64,000 nucleotides of DNA from Bacteroidia bacterium. Its GTDB lineage: Bacteria > Bacteroidota > Bacteroidia > J057. The first letter of the stretch is position 1. Every line of letters begins with the position of its first letter. A program made the translations under genes and the position numbers. The stretch covers positions 372,001 through 436,000 of the forward strand of contig JALEFZ010000055.1 of the NCBI GenBank assembly GCA_022760475.1, in the 5' to 3' direction. The notes beneath the pieces were generated by a model. That model had not been told where the DNA came from. It ran no database searches and worked only from the letters and a program-made list of their open reading frames with translations. Shown here one piece after another: positions 1 through 7,900 of this stretch.

Positions 1-137
1 GTTGTTCTTAGGATAATGTCCTCAAAGTTCATGAACTGGTAGATAGACAGACAAAGTGCGAGAAATACGAAGATCCAAGTAACGATGTGAAGGGCTATTT
101 CAAATCGCCTGGTTCTGCCTTGTTGAAATTCAGTCAT
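1..137 (-). CDS. N-terminus of a membrane protein, probably a LytS-type sensor kinase (partial)
   Basis: The minus strand has an ATG at 137 and an open frame of 45 codons that runs off the left edge. The peptide begins MTEFQQGRTRRFEIALHIV and continues into a hydrophobic stretch rich in Trp, Phe, Leu and Ile, then a short acidic loop (NFED). A short basic start followed by His-x-x-x-Trp in the first membrane helix is common in Bacteroidota LytS-type histidine kinases (for example the one at 52036). That identity is an inference, because no H-box or ATPase domain is inside the window. It is divergent from the lipoprotein gene at 402, with a 264-bp intergenic region between them. Confidence 0.5.
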   Translation of the reverse strand, partial: MTEFQQGRTRRFEIALHIVTWIFVFLALCLSIYQFMNFEDIILRT

Positions 138-401
138 AGGATAATATTACTGAATTCGATACCCATATTCAGTTGATTTCAACGAGTGTACTGCTTTTCT
201 CAATCAGCTGTTTTTACTTTTCAATCAATGGTAAATGCAGTTCTAAATCGGCTAAAACAAGGAGAACTACGGCTTTATTTACCATTGCTTGAAATTATCC
301 AACAGCTGGTTGATTATTTTTTTCCAAGTCCTGATTCTCTCCTTCCTTCGCTAATGTCAATCGACAACGAACATACATTAATCAATCAAAATGCTTTAAA
401 A

Positions 402-1136
402 ATGAAATTGAAAACGATCCTTTTGGCCCCTCTGCTGTTGACACTAAGCTCTCTGACTTTTTATTCTTGTGATTCTCAGGAAAATATTTCCCAACTGGAG
501 GCAGAAGAAGCTGTCGAATTGGTCCAAGCCTCCATGCAAGCTCAGACGGGTGGCTGGGAGGAACTAATTGAGTTGTTGATTGAAAAGGTAGACTCACTGG
601 ATATAGACATTACTTGCGATAGCCTTCATGCAGATACATTCAGTTACAGTTATCAAGGACCAAGGTTTCAATGTGATTACAATACAGATTGGACCATAAT
701 GTTGAGCTGCAACAGGTTTAGCGCTCCGCAGGAAGGTGATTTTACCTTTTACTCTACGGGTACTTATTCCACGTCAAAAATATCTTCGGAGGATGAAGTC
801 ACATTCACCGGGAATATGGCGGGATTGGAGTTCACAAAACCCAATTTTATACTGGAAGGCAGTTATCAGAGAGATGGTAGCCAGGTAATCACCAGGCAAA
901 GATCTGGCAACCCAAGTACAACAACTTCCATCAATAGCCTGCTTGATATTCAATTGGATAGCCTCTCCATCAACAAATACACCAACCAAGGAATTGCATC
1001 CGGCATAGGGATTATCTCCCTTACCGGGGATGTTTCGGGCAGTACTTTCTCTTATACAGGGGACATCGTGTTTCATGGTAATAAAACCGCAAGCCTGACG
1101 CTCAATGGAACTTCCTATTCGATAGACTGGAACTAG
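402..1136 (+). CDS. Hypothetical lipoprotein, 244 aa
   Basis: The open frame reaches back to 186, but the ATG at 402 is the likely start. From there the protein opens with Met-Lys-Leu-Lys, a hydrophobic core and a lipobox ending Phe-Tyr-Ser-Cys23, then Asp-Ser-Gln, so it should be exported and lipid-anchored. The upstream 72 codons would bury the signal peptide. The mature part has a short acidic helix (about residues 28-60) and then a long region of alternating beta-type sequence rich in Ser, Thr and Gly (thrice 'FTFY/TFSY/STFSY'-like strands), as in small beta-sandwich proteins. I do not recognise the family. A strong terminator follows 28 bp after the stop, so it looks monocistronic. Confidence 0.75.
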   Translation: MKLKTILLAPLLLTLSSLTFYSCDSQENISQLEAEEAVELVQASMQAQTGGWEELIELLIEKVDSLDIDITCDSLHADTFSYSYQGPRFQCDYNTDWTIMLSCNRFSAPQEGDFTFYSTGTYSTSKISSEDEVTFTGNMAGLEFTKPNFILEGSYQRDGSQVITRQRSGNPSTTTSINSLLDIQLDSLSINKYTNQGIASGIGIISLTGDVSGSTFSYTGDIVFHGNKTASLTLNGTSYSIDWN

Positions 1137-1163
1137 ATTACATTCATTCCTATTTCTTATTGC

Positions 1164-1193
1164 AGGAAGCTTTCGTGAGAAAGCTTCCTTTTA
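1164..1193 (+). terminator. Rho-independent terminator
   Basis: An 11-bp perfect stem, AGGAAGCTTTC against GAAAGCTTCCT, with a GTGA loop is followed by TTTT. It lies between the lipoprotein stop (1136) and the next start (1213), so it ends the lipoprotein transcript. Confidence 0.8.
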
Positions 1194-1212
1194 CCAAACT
1201 CTGAAAATACAT

Positions 1213-2037
1213 ATGGAAAATTCAATCAAATTTTTTCTCCCCTTCTTGGTCAATGTTGTTCGTTTTGCCGTTTTGGCAGGCGTCCCATTTTTGATCTTCT
1301 ATCTGATCTCTCCTCAGAAGTTTTCTCGCCAAAAAATTCAAGAACGCTTCAGCAAGAAAAAAGATTGGCTCATGGAACTGAAACACTCAGCGCAAACGCT
1401 GGTAGTTTTTAGCTTGATCAGTTTGTTGATCATTTATTCTCCTTTCAGAGAATATACCTCGATCTACAAAGATATAAATGCCTATCCTCTGTGGTGGATT
1501 CCGCTTAGTATGTTGCTTGCAATAGTCTTACAGGATACCTATTTCTATTGGATGCACAGGACAATCCATCATCCACGCTTTTTTCGAAAGGTACATTTGG
1601 TGCATCACAAATCTACGAATCCGACCCCATTGGCCTCACATTCATTTAACATCTCCGAGAGCATCCTGGAAGCCTTGGTGATACCTATCATATTGTTGAT
1701 TGTTCCTATGCATCCTTTGGCGATCTTCGGTTTTGTCTTTATTGGAATATGTTTCAATGTATATGGGCATTTGGGATATGAGATTGCTCCCAGTTGGTTC
1801 AGGCATTCATTTTTATTTGAAATCTTGAATACCTCTGTCCATCACAACCTTCACCACGAAAAATTCAAGGGGAATTATGGCTACTATTTCAGGATTTGGG
1901 ACAGGATCATGGGTACGGAAAATCCGAATTATGTGAAGAAATACGATGAGATTCAGGCAAAACGCTTTCCTCATGATGCGATAAAGAAGCAGAGCAAGAA
2001 GATTGATTCCTCAAACTACTCACATCAAATCTCATGA
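1213..2037 (+). CDS. Sterol desaturase / fatty acid hydroxylase family protein, 274 aa
   Basis: This is an integral membrane di-iron enzyme of the fatty-acid-hydroxylase superfamily. It has the expected histidine boxes: HRTIHH (115-120), HLVHH (128-132), and HHNLHH (210-215) followed by the family's Gly-Asn-Tyr-Gly...Trp-Asp-Arg...Gly-Thr signature near 220-235. Hydrophobic segments lie at about 5-32, 60-77, 93-112 and 150-185. The histidine clusters would face the cytoplasm and hold two irons. Known relatives hydroxylate or desaturate lipid chains or sterols using O2; the substrate here cannot be read from sequence. The stop overlaps the next start (ATGATAA), so the 122-aa secreted protein downstream is translationally coupled. 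Confidence 0.9.
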   Translation: MENSIKFFLPFLVNVVRFAVLAGVPFLIFYLISPQKFSRQKIQERFSKKKDWLMELKHSAQTLVVFSLISLLIIYSPFREYTSIYKDINAYPLWWIPLSMLLAIVLQDTYFYWMHRTIHHPRFFRKVHLVHHKSTNPTPLASHSFNISESILEALVIPIILLIVPMHPLAIFGFVFIGICFNVYGHLGYEIAPSWFRHSFLFEILNTSVHHNLHHEKFKGNYGYYFRIWDRIMGTENPNYVKKYDEIQAKRFPHDAIKKQSKKIDSSNYSHQIS

Positions 2038-2402
2038 TAAAGCAGACCATATTTCCAATATTTTTGTTAATGGCCAGCGCACTTTCAGCCCAAACAATGG
2101 AGAATCCAGGCACGCCTGAAGAAAGGGCAACCCGTATGACCCAGGAAATGACAAGGGTGCTTGCGCTTGAAACTCATCAGCTAAAGTCCGTTTATGAACT
2201 AAACCTGAAGTATGCCCAAATAGGTCAAAAAGAGATCATTGATAAGAAATTGAATATGTGGTCTGCCTTCATGAAAGGCTACAATTTGAACTCAAAAAAG
2301 GAGAAAGAACTCAAATCCATGTTGTCAGCATCACAGTGGAAGAGGTATTTGAAGGAAAAACCGGGCTACCAAAAAAAGATTCTAAAGGCGTTTTTTGACT
2401 AG
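2034..2402 (+). CDS. Small secreted helical protein, Spy/CpxP-like, 122 aa
   Basis: It starts inside the stop of the upstream hydroxylase gene (4-bp overlap), so the two are translationally coupled. Residues 1-20 form a Sec signal peptide ending Ala-Leu-Ser-Ala-Gln. The mature 100 residues are charged and helical, with Glu-Glu-Arg-Ala-x-Arg-Met-Thr and a Leu-x(6)-Gln-x(3)-Val-Tyr-x-Leu-Asn spacing. This resembles small periplasmic proteins of the Spy/CpxP type that are common in Bacteroidota. That resemblance is visual only. The role may be periplasmic chaperoning, or something specific to the coupled lipid enzyme. No Cys is present. Confidence 0.7.
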   Translation: MIKQTIFPIFLLMASALSAQTMENPGTPEERATRMTQEMTRVLALETHQLKSVYELNLKYAQIGQKEIIDKKLNMWSAFMKGYNLNSKKEKELKSMLSASQWKRYLKEKPGYQKKILKAFFD

Positions 2403-2587
2403 GGAGATCCACTACATTGTTAAGGTCTCCACTTCACATTGAAGTGCTGGCTCCGAAGACGGGCATAGGAAGCGTAGGAAATCAGTTTCAACTGGATACC
2501 TTTGCAGAGTTTTACGACCTATATGCGAAAAGCAAGGTAAATTTGGAGTGAGATAATCTGTTTGTTTAGTTGAACTTTCCTTAATCA

Positions 2588-3775
2588 ATGAGCAATAAAG
2601 AATTTCGCCGATGGTGGCAGAGGCCGAGGCGAGCAAGTGAAAGGATACATGATCGAAAGGTTTCATTTTTGGAACTGTTTTACGATTTGGTCTATGTCGC
2701 CCTCATAGCCCAATTGTCTCATGACCTTTCTGAAAACCTGACAGAGCCCGAAGGAATTTTTGGCTTTATTGGGCTATACCTCCTGGTATGGTGGGCATGG
2801 GTGAATGGGACATTCTATCACGACCTGCATGGCAACAACGACATCAAAACGAGGGTTTTGACCTTTGTGCAGATGGTAGCCCTGATTGTGATGGCCATAT
2901 TCTCCCACGATGTCTTTGGAGAGAACTTTGGCGGTTTTTCGATTACCTACGGTTTTTTTCTTTTGATATTGAGCTTCCTTTGGTGGCGAACCGGGGTGCA
3001 TGATCCTGATCACAGGCCATTGTCGAACCCATATTCCATTTCATTTGTCATCAGCAGTATACTATTTATTTCAGCTGCATTCGTAGAAAGGGAAATTGCT
3101 TTGATCTTATGGCTCGTTGCACTCTTCTTGACCACGATTTTTCCGATTATAAATATATTTATATCCAGGAAAAATGAGGCTACTGATGCCTACCTGGAAG
3201 AATCTTTCAAGGTAAGTGCTTCACTCGTTGAACGAATTGGACTCCTGACAATCATTGTCCTTGGGGAGGTAGTAGTGGCGATTGTCTCTGCTTCTGGAGG
3301 GCAAGAATTAGAGATAGAATTAGGGTTTAAAATTCTTTGTTCTATCCTGCTTGCTATAGGAATATGGTGGCTATATTTTGACATGGTTTCTGATCGGCAT
3401 CCCCGTGCTGGAATGTGGAGTTTTTCCTCATGGCTGTATTCTCATTTACCCATTACCCTGTCTATCATATTCATAGGAGCTGCGGTTAAACACATCCTTT
3501 TGAATGATGTTCAGCACATTCAGGAAGTCAAAGCAGTACTGTTAAGCTCTTTCGCGCTGCTATTAGCCTTTATTTCCCTCGTGGTCCATAGTCTTGAAAA
3601 ATCTGAGAGGTTTCAGAAGATCACAAGGAAGACGCAACCGCTGATCTGGCTATCGGTAGTACTTCTTTTGGGGATGATTTTTGTTCCTTTATCCAATTTA
3701 ATGTTATTGGGGGGAGTGGTGCTGTTTTTGTTTTTGCCAATACTTGTGGGCCTATTTATCTGGATCAGGATATAG
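2588..3775 (+). CDS. ltrA: Low temperature requirement A (LtrA) family membrane protein, 395 aa
   Basis: The N-terminus carries the LtrA signature: a basic start, Arg-Lys-Val-Ser-x-Leu-Glu-Leu-Phe-Tyr-Asp-Leu-Val-Tyr-Val near residues 24-38, then Ala-Gln-Leu-Ser. It is followed by about ten to eleven hydrophobic helices and a conserved 'GLLTIIVLGE' helix near 215-225. The length matches the family (about 370-410 aa). LtrA was named from a Listeria mutant defective in growth at low temperature; its biochemical role is not settled. The gene stands alone, 185 bp after the previous gene and 129 bp before the EAD operon. Confidence 0.9.
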   Translation: MSNKEFRRWWQRPRRASERIHDRKVSFLELFYDLVYVALIAQLSHDLSENLTEPEGIFGFIGLYLLVWWAWVNGTFYHDLHGNNDIKTRVLTFVQMVALIVMAIFSHDVFGENFGGFSITYGFFLLILSFLWWRTGVHDPDHRPLSNPYSISFVISSILFISAAFVEREIALILWLVALFLTTIFPIINIFISRKNEATDAYLEESFKVSASLVERIGLLTIIVLGEVVVAIVSASGGQELEIELGFKILCSILLAIGIWWLYFDMVSDRHPRAGMWSFSSWLYSHLPITLSIIFIGAAVKHILLNDVQHIQEVKAVLLSSFALLLAFISLVVHSLEKSERFQKITRKTQPLIWLSVVLLLGMIFVPLSNLMLLGGVVLFLFLPILVGLFIWIRI

Positions 3776-3829
3776 AAAGTTGATGAACTGGACGAATTCC
3801 GCTTTCTCTGATTTTTTGATAATTTGAAC

Positions 3830-3857
3830 TTGAATCAAAATCAATGCTTTATATTTA
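3830..3857 (+). promoter_or_regulatory. Candidate Bacteroidota promoter for the EAD/caspase operon
   Basis: TTG at 3830-3832, a 17-bp spacer, and TATATTTA at 3850-3857, which matches the TAnnTTTG -7 element at 7 of 8 positions. The ATG of the EAD gene lies 47 bp further on. Confidence 0.45.
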
Positions 3858-3904
3858 ATCCTTTTCAAGCATTAAATAATACTGCTATTGGCAAGAAAAA
3901 ATAG

Positions 3905-4957
3905 ATGAAAGGCATAGAGGAATTACAACAGATGATTGCAGAGGATCGCCTTGAAGAGGTCTTCAATCATCTGTCAACCCAAGAGAAGGTCTCAAACTCC
4001 AGGAAGTTAAGCAAAAGCCTCACCAACCTTTCGGGGCGCTACCACAATCTGAGAAACAGGCTGAATTCCAGTGTAGTAAGCAATGAAAACTACTTGCTGG
4101 AATTGTCCCAAATTCGAATGGCAACCATAGATTTGGTCAATGATGTTGAGGACGAAGGAGAGAGCCCCGTCCTTAAAAATAATTTCAAGCAATGGATTCT
4201 CGCTGGACTTATCCTGGTTGTATTGATTCCTGCCGGAATCATCATAGGCAATGAGATCATAAACGGAGATGAGAAGGGAGAAGTGAAGAAAGAAACGGCA
4301 GAAAAAAATCCTGGCGCTCAACTTTCAGATGTAGAAGAAAAGAAAGGGCCTGAAACGATTTCCACGAAGGAGACAAAAGGGGACAAGTCTACTGACACAG
4401 CTGAAAATCAACATACTGGAAATAATTCAGCTAATAATTCAAAACCCAATAATAGGTCTATCACTGAGACCAAGCAAAATAGTTCTGATACTGGCGGACA
4501 GTCAAGCCAGGATGAAGCCAGAACTGATACAGCCAAATCAATCCCTCTGGAACTTGGCCTGAAGACCAACAAGGGTTTAAAAGATGTATCCATTACCCCG
4601 GAGGAAATTCTGAGGGTCTATGTACAAGTAAACCAAAGCTGTTACATAAGGGTGATTTATAAATTGGCTGATGGTCAGTTGGTCTTGTTGAATGACGACT
4701 TACAAATTCCGGAAAATAAAACAGGCAAATTTATCCAAATCGGAGATGGCTTTATTCCTGACGAGCCATTTGGGCAGGAGACGATGTATATCTTTGCACA
4801 AAACTCCAAGTTTACCCCCTTGACTACGAAAGTGGAAAACGGTTATGAAATCATAACTGAAGGATTATCTGCTTCTATCAAGAAAACCACATCCAAGGGC
4901 CTTCGAAAAAATGTCAAACTGGCGAAAGGTCAGTTAGAGATACTTACAGCTGAATAA
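3905..4957 (+). CDS. Effector-associated-domain (EAD11-like) / TM / DUF4384-like protein, 350 aa
   Basis: Three parts are visible. Residues 1-85 are all-helical with the pattern of EAD11-type effector-associated domains: 'EELQQMIAEDRLEEVFNHL', then Leu-Ser-x-Arg-Tyr-x-x-Leu near 42-49 and a final Ile-Arg-x-Ala-x-x-Asp-Leu helix. Residues 97-118 form one membrane helix. Residues 120-210 are a Lys/Glu/Ser/Asn-rich linker, and 213-325 form a beta-rich domain resembling DUF4384 (Val-Tyr-Val-x-Val-Asn-x-x-Cys-Tyr, Tyr-x-x-Ala-Asp-Gly, Leu-Leu-Asn-Asp), which is often fused to bacterial caspases. The likely topology is EAD inside the cell and DUF4384 in the periplasm. It sits 13 bp before the caspase gene in the same operon. 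EADs are adaptor domains that recruit effectors in predicted conflict systems; the link to this caspase is inferred. Confidence 0.75.
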   Translation: MKGIEELQQMIAEDRLEEVFNHLSTQEKVSNSRKLSKSLTNLSGRYHNLRNRLNSSVVSNENYLLELSQIRMATIDLVNDVEDEGESPVLKNNFKQWILAGLILVVLIPAGIIIGNEIINGDEKGEVKKETAEKNPGAQLSDVEEKKGPETISTKETKGDKSTDTAENQHTGNNSANNSKPNNRSITETKQNSSDTGGQSSQDEARTDTAKSIPLELGLKTNKGLKDVSITPEEILRVYVQVNQSCYIRVIYKLADGQLVLLNDDLQIPENKTGKFIQIGDGFIPDEPFGQETMYIFAQNSKFTPLTTKVENGYEIITEGLSASIKKTTSKGLRKNVKLAKGQLEILTAE

Positions 4958-4970
4958 GCACCCAATTCTT

Positions 4971-7900
4971 ATGAATAAAAAGCATATACCCCTGGTATGG
5001 CTGCTGGTTCTTCTTTCTGGAGCAGGTCAGGCACAAGAAAAATGGAGGGGGAAGCATGAGAGGTATTCAGAAGGCCTGGCAGTTTTTTATAAAAAGAATC
5101 GTGCGGGATATATCAATGAGAAACGAGAGATTGTTATACCTGCACAATATGATGCAGCTTATTATTTTTCGGAAGGACTTGCCGCGGTAAGCGTTTCGGG
5201 TAAGGTGGGCTTTATTGATACCAAGGGTGAAATGGTTCTGGGCCCGGATGAAAAGTATTGCCTGGGAGCCTTTAGAAATGGCTATGCCCACATTTGTAAT
5301 GGCCAGAAAATAGGTCTGATGAATGTAAGGGGAGATACCATTATTCCACCTGATTATGATGGTATCAGCGAAGTTAATAATGGATTTGTTCAGGTCGCCA
5401 GGCAAGGAGAAAATTACCAGAGATACACTGCTCTACTGAATCTTAAGAATGAAGTGATCTTTCCATTTACTTTGAATGTAGACATACATTTATATGAGAA
5501 CCAGGACTTCCTTGTGAGCAAGAAAAACCCTGATTGCGAACAAGTTTCTTGTAGGAAAAAGAGTTATTACTGGTATGCCCTTGAGAAAGGTGAGTATCAT
5601 GAGAAGCAGGTCTATAGCCCTTATTGTTATATAAGTGAGGAGAAAAATGGCTTCACCATAGTTGGAGTAAACGCTAACTTCAACACGGATTCCTGGTATG
5701 GAAAGGCGTCGCCTCCCTCTTATTTTGGCCTCGTAGATAAAGAAAGGAATGAGGTCTTACCCCCAGTTTTTGAGAAAATTCAAATTGAAGAAAAGTACAT
5801 AGAGCTTAGCCTCCCAAGAAAACGAGTTGAATATTTTCGAATAGATAAAAAGAGTGAAGGATACCTGGTTTTTGATCAACAAGAAAAAATAAATGAGCTG
5901 AAAGGCCGTACATTCCGATATGAATATGACTCTTCGGCTTTGATTATACCAAGCGCAGAAAAGTTGGTCCCAGCCTACATGGACCTTGAGAATTCGAACT
6001 TCTTCCTTAGAGATCCCTATTTTGGTTATGTCTCTCCTGATGATAATGCACTGGTTCTTCCATTTATGTATAAAAAGGCATATCCCTTTGTAGGTGATTT
6101 AGCTGTCGTAGAAAAGCTTGAAGGAGACTATTTACCTGGCAACATAAACGACAAGGAATATTCTCATCAGCCTTGTCATTCAGCAGAAAAGCAATACTTG
6201 AATATTCGAAGGGATGGCCAAGCAGTTGAAGGAGAGGCATTTGATTTCATTGAAGAGGCTACCGCCCAAAGTAGCATCGGTATCATTGGTTTTGTCGATG
6301 GCAGGGGTAAAATGAGAAAGGGTATTCACCCGGTTGCTGATGGCGGAATGGGGACAGAGACCCTCTATGACGATATTTGTTACCTTGAGAATGGCTTATT
6401 CAAGCTCATGAAAGACCAGAAATTTTGGCTTTTCCATGAGAACAAGGGCATGCTCTTTTCGGAAGGGATAGCAGAAATAAACCGAAGGGGCTATTTGAGA
6501 AATGGTTTCATGATATACCAGCTACCAGATAGTACCTACAGATTCATAGATAGTACAGGGAAGTTACTTCCTGGTGCATTTGACCAAGCATCTCCATTTC
6601 AAAATAATGAGATGGCTCGGGTGGTGAAAGGGGGAAAGTCATTTATGATTGACAAGGAAGGAAAAGAAATTCTGCCTTATAAGCCTTCAGTTGAAAAACG
6701 GGATGATAGTGAATATCGCTTACTAATTTCCAGTAATAGCTTCCACGATAATCAATCCAGTTTCAATAGCCGCATGGACATCAGTCCGAATGGAAAATAT
6801 ATACTGAGTTGTTTTATTTCGGGGGAAAAGTCCAGGCTTAACATATGGAATTCATATACTGGGGAGTTGGTGAACTCATTTGGATTGGAAATCGAAAACT
6901 CATCCAGTACCGAGATCATAAGCAGATTTGTAGATCATGAATCCTTTGTCCTCGCAACTCCGCAAAAGATAGAGGTATATAACCTACTGACAGGTGAAAA
7001 AAGGAAACTGATTCTCAAGGATAACCCAATTTATTTTGACGGTCTTTCAGGTAAAAGCATCCTGATCCAGGATATCCTTCATTCAGGTGATCGCTCCAAA
7101 ATTGCCATTGCAGGTTGGGCGTCGAGCAGGAAGAAGGTGATCCTTCTCGACCTTGACGATTTCTCTCAAACGGTACTTAACAACGATTTTGAACGTATCC
7201 GATATCTACTCAATGTCCGAGACAATATCGTCATATCTGCCCTAGAGGGAGAGAACGATAAATGGCAGATAAATGTGTTTGATTGGAAAAAGAACGAAAG
7301 GCTAAACTCCTTGGAGCTTGACCTTTTCCCAGAGGAAGCAGAGTATGCTTCCGGCTTTCTCTTTTTTAGGCATAGGGATGAAGGAGAGTGGAAAATAACT
7401 GCTCTTCGTATTCGCGACCAGAAGAAGTTTATTGTCAATGAAGAGATGACAATACTTGGGACATATCCTGAGAATGGAAAGGTCTTCTTTAAAAATGAGA
7501 GAGGGATCAGTTATTTCGACCTCAATGAAGAAAAATTTTATAAGGATTTTTGGTCATGGGGTGATGATAGCAATGACATTAACATCCCTCCTAACCCAAT
7601 GCAAATTGACAGGAATGGACGGATTTTTTCCCTATTGCAAAGTGGCATTGCCATGCATAGCCTTGAGCAGAGGCGATTGATTGGTTATAACTTAAATGAA
7701 TTTCAAATCAGCTTTATACATTCTTCATCGAACGGGAAAATTCAGATCATTAATGATGATTATGACAAAATCACCTTTGACCTGAAGCGGTTGGAAATTG
7801 ACACCATCAGCAAGGCTGGAAATCCCCTGGATTTGGAGACCTTTAGTCCCAGGAAGAAGTTTGTTTCCCGCTTTGGGAAGTTAGGGATAACGGGTTATTC

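Noticed and set aside
186-401. Longer start for the first lipoprotein
   Set aside because: The added 72 residues would place the lipobox inside the protein, and they have no coding character.
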